DNA of 7,671 nucleotides, taken from positions 1-7,671 of the forward strand of contig DMJC01000201.1 in assembly GCA_003451915.1 (NCBI GenBank), given 5' to 3'. Each line of letters starts with the position of its first letter. The stretch's first letter is position 1. Source of the DNA: Clostridiales bacterium. Lineage in GTDB: Bacteria; Bacillota; Clostridia; Saccharofermentanales; UBA5734. The position numbers and the translations under genes are program-made. The notes under the pieces are model-generated. The model was not told the origin of the DNA and did no database searches. It saw only the letters and a program-made list of their open reading frames with translations. Below, in pieces: positions 1 to 5,712 of the stretch.

Positions 1-353
1 TCGATCATCCGGCGCAATTTACTCCAGGCCTCCGGATCAATCTGGGCATGTTCCAGAGTGAGTCGTTCGTTTTCAAAAATTATTGTGAAAATTAATGTTT
101 CAAGGTCGTTGGATGCGGGATCCGGACGCAGCTGATCGGTGAAACGCTCGACCGATAGTTTTAGCATCAAGCTGGCCAGTTCCCGGAATTCATCGATCTG
201 GTTATCGGACAAAGTGCGTACAAAATTATTGCACCATTGCCGGCTGTCTTTCCAGATCATCGTACCCTGGTCCAGATTGACGCGGACTTGCAGGCAGCCG
301 TGGCGGTACACGGTCAGTTCACATTCAAATGCTTGAAAATCCTGCTGCATCAT
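1..353 (-). CDS. Hypothetical protein, 3' end cut by window edge
   Basis: An open frame of 117 complete codons runs off the left edge, starting ATG-ATG 10 nt after the stop of the DUF47 gene. I do not recognise the family. The visible N-terminal part reads MMQQDFQAFECELTVYRHG and then alternates beta-like and helix-like stretches. It contains a region around residues 28-45 rich in W, N and basic residues (MIWKDSRQWCNNF), a charged helix-like segment near residues 48-70, and a beta-like segment near residues 85-95 (LETLIFTIIFENER). No signal peptide or membrane segment is visible, so it is probably cytosolic. No clear Shine-Dalgarno precedes the ATG. The frame is closed by a TGA at 377-375, so the start must lie at 353 or 350 unless a rare ATT/ATA start is used. 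Coupling to DUF47 translation is likely. Same strand and tight spacing suggest it is the third gene of the pit transcript; a role in phosphate uptake is only inference. Confidence 0.7.
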   Translation of the reverse strand, partial: MMQQDFQAFECELTVYRHGCLQVRVNLDQGTMIWKDSRQWCNNFVRTLSDNQIDEFRELASLMLKLSVERFTDQLRPDPASNDLETLIFTIIFENERLTLEHAQIDPEAWSKLRRMI

Positions 354-363
354 GTGGTCGGAA

Positions 364-984
364 TCAATTATTTTTCATGACGACGCCCTGAATGATATCA
401 GCGACATCTTCGCAGGCATCGAGTACATTTTCCATGTCATCAAAGATTTCTTTCCATTTGATCACTTCCATGACGTCTTTTTCTTTGAGGAACAGTTCTT
501 TGACCAGGTCGCGGTACAGGCAGTCGCCTTCCTCTTCCAATGTATTAACTTCTTTGACGAGACGATGCACGGTTGCCTGATTCTTTTTATGATTCTTGAA
601 AGACTGCAGCAATTCATAAAGGCGTTGTGTGGCATTTTCCATCAGAACACAGAATTTGATTGCTTCAGGACGAACGGCGGCAATATTGAACATGTAAAAA
701 CGGTTGGCAACGTCTTCCAGCAAATCAGTGATATCGTCAATCGATTTTATTAAATCATAAATATCTTCGCGGTCGATGGGCGTGATGAATGCTATGTTCA
801 AAGCTTCAAAAAGCCGATGGCACTCATAATCGGCTGCATGTTCAAGGTCGTGGATGGCTTTGGCTTTCTGTGCAACATCGTGATAGTTCGAGATCATTTC
901 ATTCAGTTGGCAGGCGGTTTGATAAGCATAACAGGAAGCTGTGGTTAAAACATCAAAGTAGTTAAGATCCTTTTTGCGTGCCAT
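364..984 (-). CDS. DUF47 family PhoU-like phosphate transport regulator
   Basis: This 206-residue protein is almost entirely helical and acidic, and its length matches the DUF47 (PF01865) family, distant relatives of PhoU. Family-type motifs are visible. They are an E-x3-D cluster near residues 45-52 (HDLEHAAD), the block FITPIDREDIYDL at 66-78, DDITDLLEDVA at 83-93, EEEGDCLYRD at 150-159, and a C-terminal helix at 177-199 with DDMENVLDACEDVADII. Such acidic E/D-x3-D helices bind metal ions in PhoU proteins. DUF47 genes commonly accompany pit genes and are thought to modulate the PiT transporter; a direct regulatory role here is inferred from that pairing. The gene starts 19 nt after pit with a strong AAAAGGAG ribosome site (998-991) six nt before ATG. 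No membrane segments are seen, so it is expected in the cytosol near the transporter. It is intact. Confidence 0.92.
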   Translation of the reverse strand: MARKKDLNYFDVLTTASCYAYQTACQLNEMISNYHDVAQKAKAIHDLEHAADYECHRLFEALNIAFITPIDREDIYDLIKSIDDITDLLEDVANRFYMFNIAAVRPEAIKFCVLMENATQRLYELLQSFKNHKKNQATVHRLVKEVNTLEEEGDCLYRDLVKELFLKEKDVMEVIKWKEIFDDMENVLDACEDVADIIQGVVMKNN

Positions 985-990
985 ATCGTT

Positions 991-998
991 CTCCTTTT
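991..998 (-). promoter_or_regulatory. Ribosome binding site of DUF47 gene
   Basis: AAAAGGAG lies six nt upstream of the ATG at 984. It is among the strongest Shine-Dalgarno matches in the window and sits in the 19-nt gap after pit, so the regulator can be translated independently of pit. Confidence 0.8.
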
Positions 999-1003
999 AA
1001 AAA

Positions 1004-2041
1004 TCAAAATATCATCATGCAAAGCTTGGCCATCAGAAAACTGATCAAGCCACAGCCGGGGAAAGTTAAAACCCAGGCCATCAGCATGTCTTTGACCACG
1101 CCCCAGTTGACTGACGAAAAGCGGCGGGCTGAGCCGACGCCCATGATGGCCGTTGTCTTTGTGTGCGTCGTGCTGACTGGAACGCCTGTCAATGAAGCCA
1201 ACAGCAGACAGCCGGCAGCAGCAAAATCAGCAGCAAATCCTTGGTATTTTTCGAGTTTGACCATACTCATGCCAACGGCTTTGATAATCCGGTAACCGCC
1301 GGCTGATGTGCCGAGGCCCATCACCAGCGAGCAGGCCAGTATCAGCCAGAAAGGAATTTCAAATGTTGTGGGCACCGAGGAACCGCCGGAAGTGTTCAGA
1401 AAAATAGCCAGTAAAAAGACGCCCATGAACTTCTGGCCGTCCTGTGCGCCATGCATAAATGCCATACAGCCGGCTCCGAAAATCTGGCCGCCGGTGAAAA
1501 ACCGATCTGCTGTTGCCCGGCGCATGGCGGCAAAAATCACCATGATCAGTTTAGCCACAACAAAGCCACTGAAAAAAACCAGAAAGAGTGAAATAACCAG
1601 ACCGATCAGCACTTTATTCCATTGGCTGAAATCAATTGCACCAAGTCCGTTGCCCAATGCAATGGCTCCGCCGGTTATGCCGGCAATCAGGGCGTGGCTC
1701 TCGCTGGTCGGTATGCCGAAGTACCAGGCGGCAGTAGCCCAGACAACAATCGCAAACAAAGATGAGGCCAGAACAATCAGCGGCTGATTGGCTACATTGC
1801 CGGAGGAACCAGATGTAAAATCGACCATGTTCAGAATGGTACTGGCAACCTCTGCGTTGACGAGCGTCATGATCCCCGCGCCTGCTGTGTTCAGCACGAC
1901 AGCCATGATGACCGCGGCACGCGGTGACATGCAGCGCGTTGAAACGACGGTGGCAATTGCATTGGGGGCGTCGGTCCAGCCATTGACAAAAATGACACCC
2001 AGAACCAGAAGAATACTGACTACCAAAGCTGCTGTAATCAT
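1004..2041 (-). CDS. pit: PiT-family inorganic phosphate transporter
   Basis: A 345-residue integral membrane protein with about nine or ten hydrophobic segments, belonging to the PiT phosphate permease family (PF01384). These carriers import phosphate, usually as a metal-phosphate complex coupled to H+ or Na+. The inverted-repeat architecture is visible. NGWTDAPNAIATVVSTR (20-36) in the first half pairs with MHGAQDGQKFMGVFLLA (196-212) in the second. GIPTSESHALIAGITGGA (109-126) pairs with GVPVSTTHTKTTAIMGVG (286-303). The usual G-x-N-D of the signature is G-W-T-D in the first repeat and G-A-Q-D in the second; I recall the same variant in other Firmicute pit genes, so it looks like a subfamily feature. 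ATG at 2041 is preceded by GGAG with a six-nt spacer. The gene follows its own promoter and precedes DUF47. Substrate assignment rests on family and partner; related PiT proteins carry sulfate, but DUF47 pairing favours phosphate. Confidence 0.93.
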   Translation of the reverse strand: MITAALVVSILLVLGVIFVNGWTDAPNAIATVVSTRCMSPRAAVIMAVVLNTAGAGIMTLVNAEVASTILNMVDFTSGSSGNVANQPLIVLASSLFAIVVWATAAWYFGIPTSESHALIAGITGGAIALGNGLGAIDFSQWNKVLIGLVISLFLVFFSGFVVAKLIMVIFAAMRRATADRFFTGGQIFGAGCMAFMHGAQDGQKFMGVFLLAIFLNTSGGSSVPTTFEIPFWLILACSLVMGLGTSAGGYRIIKAVGMSMVKLEKYQGFAADFAAAGCLLLASLTGVPVSTTHTKTTAIMGVGSARRFSSVNWGVVKDMLMAWVLTFPGCGLISFLMAKLCMMIF

Positions 2042-2047
2042 TGAAAA

Positions 2048-2051
2048 CTCC
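2048..2051 (-). promoter_or_regulatory. Ribosome binding site of pit
   Basis: GGAG lies six nt before the ATG at 2041, supporting that start. The preceding leader of about 45 nt shows no obvious riboswitch fold or terminator hairpin. Confidence 0.65.
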
Positions 2052-2094
2052 GTCTCAAGATTTAGTCTGCACGATCAAACCCGCGCAACTAATG

Positions 2095-2124
2095 ATTATA
2101 CCACGACAAAAATTTGTTTACCAA
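2095..2124 (-). promoter_or_regulatory. Extended -10 promoter driving pit-DUF47
   Basis: Reading the minus strand, the -35 box is TTGGTA at 2124-2119 (4 of 6 matches to TTGACA). An 18-nt spacer follows, then a perfect -10 TATAAT at 2100-2095. The TGG just upstream of the -10 makes a consensus extended -10 (TGNTATAAT). Transcription should begin near 2088, giving a leader of roughly 47 nt. The -35 overlaps the TAA stop of the upstream peptidase gene (2120-2118). This is the clearest sigma-A-type promoter I see. Its position separates the phosphate genes from the murB-whiA operon. Confidence 0.75.
2106..2117. repeat. Inverted repeat in pit promoter spacer
   Basis: ACAAA and TTTGT arms of five bp flank two central bases, lying wholly between the -35 and -10 boxes. 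It could be a small operator for a repressor, or simply part of an AT-rich spacer. The arms are short and of low complexity. I do not recognise a matching regulator site, and it does not look like tandem Pho-box repeats. Confidence 0.3.
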
Positions 2125-3227
2125 GAGCAAATCAATAATTTAACCAATCTTGCTGTGTCTGTCAGATCACGGATGCTGATTTCTTCCTGACTGGAATGGA
2201 CCTTTGACATGCCGCAGGACAAGACGATACCGGTTATGCCATGCAAAGCCAGCACATTGTTATCGCTGCCGCCGCCGGTTGCGACGAGGCGGACAGGTAA
2301 TCCGAGTTGATCGCAAGCCGAAACAAAGCGGCTGACCACCGGGTGATCACGCTCAACCTGGTAGGGCTGATACGATTGCTTTTCATGAATAACCACACGG
2401 GCACCGGTCTGTTCCGCTGCTTGATTCATGGCTGCGCGCAGTTCATCAGCCAAAGTGCGTAAAGATGCCAAATCCAATGAGCGGCACTCTGCGGTCACCC
2501 GGCAATAATCAGCAACCACGTTGGTTTCGCCGCCCCCTTCGATCCGGCCGATGTTGGCAGTCGAGACATCGTCAACCCGGCCCAGCCGCATGGCCGCAAT
2601 GCCGAGGGCTGCAGTCCGGATGGCGCTGATGCCGGTTTCCGCTGCAATCCCGGCATGAGCTGCCTGGCCATAGATTTCAAAAACCAGACCGATGTGGCCA
2701 GGAGCCTGCAAGACTGCCAGGCCTGGCGCGCCGCTGGTGTCAAGAACATATGCTTCACGGGATTTGAGCCGCCAGGGTTCCAGGTGGTGCGATCCGAGAA
2801 GATGCTGCTCCTCAGCTACAGTCAGTAAAATCTCCAGCGACCGGCGCGGAATGGCCTGTTCGTCAGCGCTGCGGACTGCCTCAAGAATAGCTGTCAGGCC
2901 AGCCAGATCATCTGCGCCGAGAATGGTGCCACCGGCACTTCGAATGATACCGTCACAGACCATAGCCTGTTTGCCGCGGCTTGGCTCAACCGTGTCAAGA
3001 TGAACCGATAACAGCAAGGGTTCACCTGGCAGCTGTCCTGGCAGCTGCGCATACAAATTGCCGCAATTACCGCCGATCGCCTGTCCGGCAGTATCTTCCT
3101 CAACCTGGCCGCCGAGATCGAGCAGCAGGCTTTTCACGTGGTCTGCCATGTCCCGTTCGCTGCGTGAAGGAGAATCAATCGTCACCAGATCACAAAATAA
3201 TTGAACCAATCGTTGCTCGTTGATCAT
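2118..3227 (-). CDS. M20-family metallopeptidase (peptidase T-like)
   Basis: This encodes a 369-residue cytosolic zinc exopeptidase of the M20 family, closest in pattern to the PepT-like group that removes N-terminal residues from short peptides. Numbered from the ATG at 3227, the metal and catalytic residues are all present. They are H76 and D78 in SVHLDTV, D106 in GADDLAG, the E139-E140 pair in VAEEQHLLGS, D163 in VLDTSG and H344 near SKVHSSQEE. The dimerisation domain is inserted at about residues 175-290, with H191 in GQAAHAG. I chose ATG 3227 because GAGG lies six nt upstream and the protein then begins MINEQRLVQLF, as relatives do. A TTG at 3245 and an ATG at 3239 are possible but have poorer sites. 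It follows trmL by 14 nt and probably shares its transcript. Exact substrate cannot be read from sequence; a carboxypeptidase or deacylase role within M20 remains possible. Confidence 0.9.
   Translation of the reverse strand: MINEQRLVQLFCDLVTIDSPSRSERDMADHVKSLLLDLGGQVEEDTAGQAIGGNCGNLYAQLPGQLPGEPLLLSVHLDTVEPSRGKQAMVCDGIIRSAGGTILGADDLAGLTAILEAVRSADEQAIPRRSLEILLTVAEEQHLLGSHHLEPWRLKSREAYVLDTSGAPGLAVLQAPGHIGLVFEIYGQAAHAGIAAETGISAIRTAALGIAAMRLGRVDDVSTANIGRIEGGGETNVVADYCRVTAECRSLDLASLRTLADELRAAMNQAAEQTGARVVIHEKQSYQPYQVERDHPVVSRFVSACDQLGLPVRLVATGGGSDNNVLALHGITGIVLSCGMSKVHSSQEEISIRDLTDTARLVKLLICSW
3025..3048. repeat. 12-bp in-frame tandem duplication
   Basis: Two adjacent 12-bp units, CCTGGCAGCTGT and CCTGGCAGCTGC on the plus strand, match at 11 of 12 bases. 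In the peptidase frame they encode Gln-Leu-Pro-Gly twice (residues 61-68 from ATG 3227). They lie in the loop before the strand leading to the HLDTV zinc motif. The reading frame is kept. Confidence 0.75.
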
Positions 3228-3233
3228 CGTATG

Positions 3234-3237
3234 CCTC
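3234..3237 (-). promoter_or_regulatory. Ribosome binding site deciding the peptidase start
   Basis: GAGG sits six nt upstream of ATG 3227. It overlaps the upstream in-frame ATG at 3239-3237, so use of this site favours 3227 as the true start. Confidence 0.6.
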
Positions 3238-3241
3238 ATAT

Positions 3242-3730
3242 TCAACCTATAGGTGGTTTAACCTGTAAAAGGCCAGGCCAGCCTTGCTGACGTAAAACTT
3301 CGTAGGTCATGATTGCGACAGAATTTGACAGGTTGAGTGATCGCCGGTCTGGCAGCATCGGGATGCGCAGGCAGCGATCCGGCCGGGCCATTAGCAGATC
3401 CTCTGGCAGGCCTTTGGTTTCCCGGCCAAAAATCAGCATGACCTGCTGGCCAAAGGCTGGCTCCGTGTAAACCCTGCCGCCCTTGGTTGTTGCATAATAA
3501 ATCATTTGTGCCGGATCGTTCTGACGAAGCAAGCTTTCCAGGTTAGGCCACAATGTCAGATCCAGATCAAACCAGTAATCGAGGCCGGCCCGTTTCAGCT
3601 GACGGTCGTCAATCGAAAATCCAAGCGGTTCAACCAAGTGCAGCCGGGCACCGACCGCAACGCAGGTTCTGGCGATATTCCCGGTATTCTGCGGTATTTC
3701 AGGTTCAACCAGGACAATATCAATGGCCAT
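3242..3730 (-). CDS. trmL: tRNA (cytidine/uridine-34 2'-O) methyltransferase
   Basis: A 162-residue SPOUT-class methyltransferase of the TrmL (YibK/CspR) group, which uses S-adenosylmethionine to methylate the ribose of the wobble base of tRNA-Leu in the cytosol. The three SpoU-type motifs are clear. They are EIPQNTGNIAR at 11-21 (with N15 and R21), LIFGRETKGLP at 99-109, and IPMLPDRRSLNLSNSVAI at 123-140, which with the preceding loop forms the trefoil-knot cofactor site. The length fits TrmL, which is a bare catalytic domain, and excludes the longer TrmJ and TrmH/SpoU proteins with extra domains. ATG 3730 was chosen over an upstream in-frame ATG at 3778. The protein then begins MAIDIVLVEPEIPQN, as in the family, and GGGAGGAG sits six nt upstream. 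The start overlaps the whiA end by 11 nt. It is complete and of normal length. Confidence 0.93.
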   Translation of the reverse strand: MAIDIVLVEPEIPQNTGNIARTCVAVGARLHLVEPLGFSIDDRQLKRAGLDYWFDLDLTLWPNLESLLRQNDPAQMIYYATTKGGRVYTEPAFGQQVMLIFGRETKGLPEDLLMARPDRCLRIPMLPDRRSLNLSNSVAIMTYEVLRQQGWPGLLQVKPPIG

Positions 3731-4679
3731 GGCCGTCTCCTCCCTCAGTCTGTAAAAGTTCAGCAGCCAGGCGTTCAAGCCGTTTCAGGCGATGGTTCAT
3801 GCCTGATTTGCCCAGCGGCGGCTGCATTTGTTCACCGAGTTCTTTGATCGACAGATCCGGGTTTTCCAGCCGGATTTCAGCCGTGACCCGCAAGTCCTCC
3901 GGCAGCCTGACAAGACCCAGCGCCTGACTGATCCGGCGAATCAGCTCGATTTGGCGGGCTGCGGTGTCGGCGAGTCGCTGGGTGTTGGCATTATCACAGT
4001 TAACCATACGGTTGACCGAATTACGCATCTCTTTCTCCACCCGCAGGGATTCGAAATCAAGCAGCGAAAGATGAGCGCCGGTCAACAGCAGAAAATCAGC
4101 AATGTACTGACCTTCTTTGATGTAGACGACATCATGGCCATGCCGGCTGACAATGCCGGCTTTTATGTCGAGCTCAGCCAGCAATGCGATAGCTGACCTG
4201 GCAGCCTCGGGCCGGCGCATCGATAATTCGAGATGGTATCCTGAGGCAGGTTCACTGATCGATCCGCAAGTCAAGTACCAGGCACGCAAAACAGCCTGCC
4301 GGCAGCAGGGTTGCGGGCAGTTCAAGTGCAGACTTTTCCGTTCAGAAAAAGTAAAACCAAAGACAGACGCCAAATCATTACGAATGGCCTCGATTACTTT
4401 TACTGAGCTGAATGTCAGGCTGACCAGTTCGCGGCTGGCTTGCCATTCAGGCCCATCACCATATCTTTCCTGACTTAATGCTGACAATCGCGCCGCACTG
4501 GCACTGTGCGCTGTCGCCAGAATAATCGATTTGAATCCGTCCTGCTGCTGACTGACGAATTGCCCCGCGCCAAAGATCGCCGCAGCCAGTTCAGCCCGCT
4601 GGCAGCAATCCTTTTCACACGGCACCCGGGACAATTCATCTTTAATCTGACGGGAAAAAGTGACTTTTTTGCTACTCAT
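3720..4679 (-). CDS. whiA: WhiA, DNA-binding division/sporulation regulator
   Basis: A 319-residue WhiA protein of full family length. WhiA joins a degenerate LAGLIDADG homing-endonuclease-like domain to a C-terminal helix-turn-helix. It controls sporulation genes in Streptomyces and influences division and chromosome segregation in Bacillus subtilis. Visible blocks are the N-terminal FSRQIKDELSR (8-18), the endonuclease-like LRAWYLTCGSISEP (131-144) followed by YHLELS, the linker RNSVNRMVNCDNANTQR (219-235), and the helix-turn-helix with NPDLSIKELGEQMQPPLGKS (273-292) then NHRLKRL. The catalytic acids of active LAGLIDADG nucleases are not evident, as expected for WhiA. ATG 4679 was chosen because MSSKKVTFSRQIKDEL matches the family; an upstream ATG at 4841 lies inside yvcK. 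The start overlaps the yvcK end by 8 nt. No good ribosome site is present (AAAGG is 13 nt away), so translation probably depends on coupling to yvcK. Confidence 0.95.
   Translation of the reverse strand: MSSKKVTFSRQIKDELSRVPCEKDCCQRAELAAAIFGAGQFVSQQQDGFKSIILATAHSASAARLSALSQERYGDGPEWQASRELVSLTFSSVKVIEAIRNDLASVFGFTFSERKSLHLNCPQPCCRQAVLRAWYLTCGSISEPASGYHLELSMRRPEAARSAIALLAELDIKAGIVSRHGHDVVYIKEGQYIADFLLLTGAHLSLLDFESLRVEKEMRNSVNRMVNCDNANTQRLADTAARQIELIRRISQALGLVRLPEDLRVTAEIRLENPDLSIKELGEQMQPPLGKSGMNHRLKRLERLAAELLQTEGGDGHGH
3737..3744 (-). promoter_or_regulatory. Ribosome binding site of trmL inside whiA
   Basis: GGGAGGAG, six nt before ATG 3730, lies within the last codons of whiA, where it encodes part of the Gly-rich tail EGGDGHGH. 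It is a strong site and fixes the trmL start. Confidence 0.8.
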
Positions 4680-5712
4680 GACGCAGACCCGGCCTTTCCA
4701 AGGCAAGGCGCAGAATTGTTCTGGCCAGCACGGTATGGTCATGGCGCAGTAAACCGTTACTGACGCAAGCCAGCGGAGCGTCGACCATACAGATACCCAG
4801 TGTTTCGACAGCGTTTCTGTCAGCCAGAACCGGGATCGCACTCTGCAACTGGTACCGTTCGATCAGCCGCTGGTCAATCCAGGCATTGTTGACAATCATA
4901 TAATCCAGAAAGCCTTTCGCGCTGCTGCGCCGGGCATGCTGAAGGATTGCCGACAAGTGGCGGGCAGCATCATAGCCGAGTGTTTCGGCGGGCTGTGTCA
5001 TAATATTGCTGACCAGAACGCGCGGTGCTTTACTGGCCGCGATCACCTCACGGATTTCAGCAAAAAGCAGATGAGGTATTATGCTCGTATAGAGGCTTCC
5101 CGGGCCAAGCACAATCACATCAGCATTGCGCAAGGCAGCTATCGCTTCAGGCAGCACAGCTGAATGAGCTGGCTCCATATAGACTTCGACTATAGGATTG
5201 TCTGGCAGCGGAGGGCGATTACCGATTTCCGATTCGCCAAGAATAACGGACCCGTCCGACAGCCGGGCTCCAATCTGCAGATTTTGCAAAGAAACCGGCA
5301 AAACATCTCCTTTGACAGCCAGGACTTTAGATACTTTGCGGACTGCATCAGCAAAATTTTCTGAAACTGCCGCCATCGCAGCTATCAGCAGATTGCCAAA
5401 GTTCTGGCCGCTGAGCCGGCCATCTTTGAAGCGATAATTAAGCAGGTCATTCATCAGAGGTTCTGCATCGGCCAAAGCCAGAATGCAGTTGCGAATGTCG
5501 CCTGGCGGCAACAAGCCAAGATCTTCTCGCAGCATACCCGAAGATCCGCCATTATCAGCAACAGTCACAATCGCAGTCAGATTGTCTGTATACAGCTTCA
5601 AGCCGCGCAATAAGGTTGACAAACCTGTCCCGCCGCCAAGTGCGGCTATTTTCAAGCCTCCGGCGGGATTTTTAGCATAACCGATAATCTTTTCCTCAGT
5701 TTTAGTCAGCAT
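4672..5712 (-). CDS. yvcK: YvcK-type UDP-sugar-binding gluconeogenesis factor
   Basis: A 346-residue member of the YvcK/CofD-like family (older name UPF0052). In B. subtilis YvcK is needed for growth on gluconeogenic carbon sources and for normal cell shape, and it binds UDP-GlcNAc. No enzymatic reaction is established for this branch. The N-terminal Rossmann-type loop ALGGGTGLSTLLRGL lies at about 24-38. It is followed by VADNGGSSGMLRED (51-64), LPPGDIRNCI (68-77), FGNLLIAAM (105-113), VLGPGSLYTSIIPHLL (201-216) and VSNIMTQPAETLGY (234-247), all hallmark blocks. There is no membrane segment, so it should be cytosolic. The start at 5712 is the only ATG that leaves a short N-terminal lead before the glycine loop; the frame extends further upstream inside rapZ. 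It overlaps the rapZ end by 11 nt and the whiA start by 8 nt. The ribosome site is weak (AGG, six nt), which suggests coupling to rapZ. Confidence 0.94.
   Translation of the reverse strand: MLTKTEEKIIGYAKNPAGGLKIAALGGGTGLSTLLRGLKLYTDNLTAIVTVADNGGSSGMLREDLGLLPPGDIRNCILALADAEPLMNDLLNYRFKDGRLSGQNFGNLLIAAMAAVSENFADAVRKVSKVLAVKGDVLPVSLQNLQIGARLSDGSVILGESEIGNRPPLPDNPIVEVYMEPAHSAVLPEAIAALRNADVIVLGPGSLYTSIIPHLLFAEIREVIAASKAPRVLVSNIMTQPAETLGYDAARHLSAILQHARRSSAKGFLDYMIVNNAWIDQRLIERYQLQSAIPVLADRNAVETLGICMVDAPLACVSNGLLRHDHTVLARTILRLALERPGLRHE

Noticed and set aside
352..753. A 133-codon plus-strand frame, rich in Phe and His, opposite DUF47
   Set aside because: Its Phe, His and Asp richness is the expected reverse-complement image of the Glu/Lys/Asp/Val codons of the DUF47 helices.
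2052..2094. Possible riboswitch or attenuator in the pit leader
   Set aside because: The leader is only about 45 nt, with no strong stem and no T-run.
1308..2138. Plus-strand open frames of 159 and 116 codons opposite pit and its promoter
   Set aside because: The first is opposite the PiT membrane protein and the second runs through the promoter. Neither has a ribosome site or a plausible protein pattern.
3828..4196. A 122-codon plus-strand frame opposite whiA
   Set aside because: It is a shadow of the well-conserved WhiA C-terminal half and has no independent evidence.
4680..4841. An N-terminal extension of whiA to ATG 4841
   Set aside because: The extra 54 residues overlap yvcK in another frame and are unlike WhiA N-termini; the family begins at about MSSKKVTFS.
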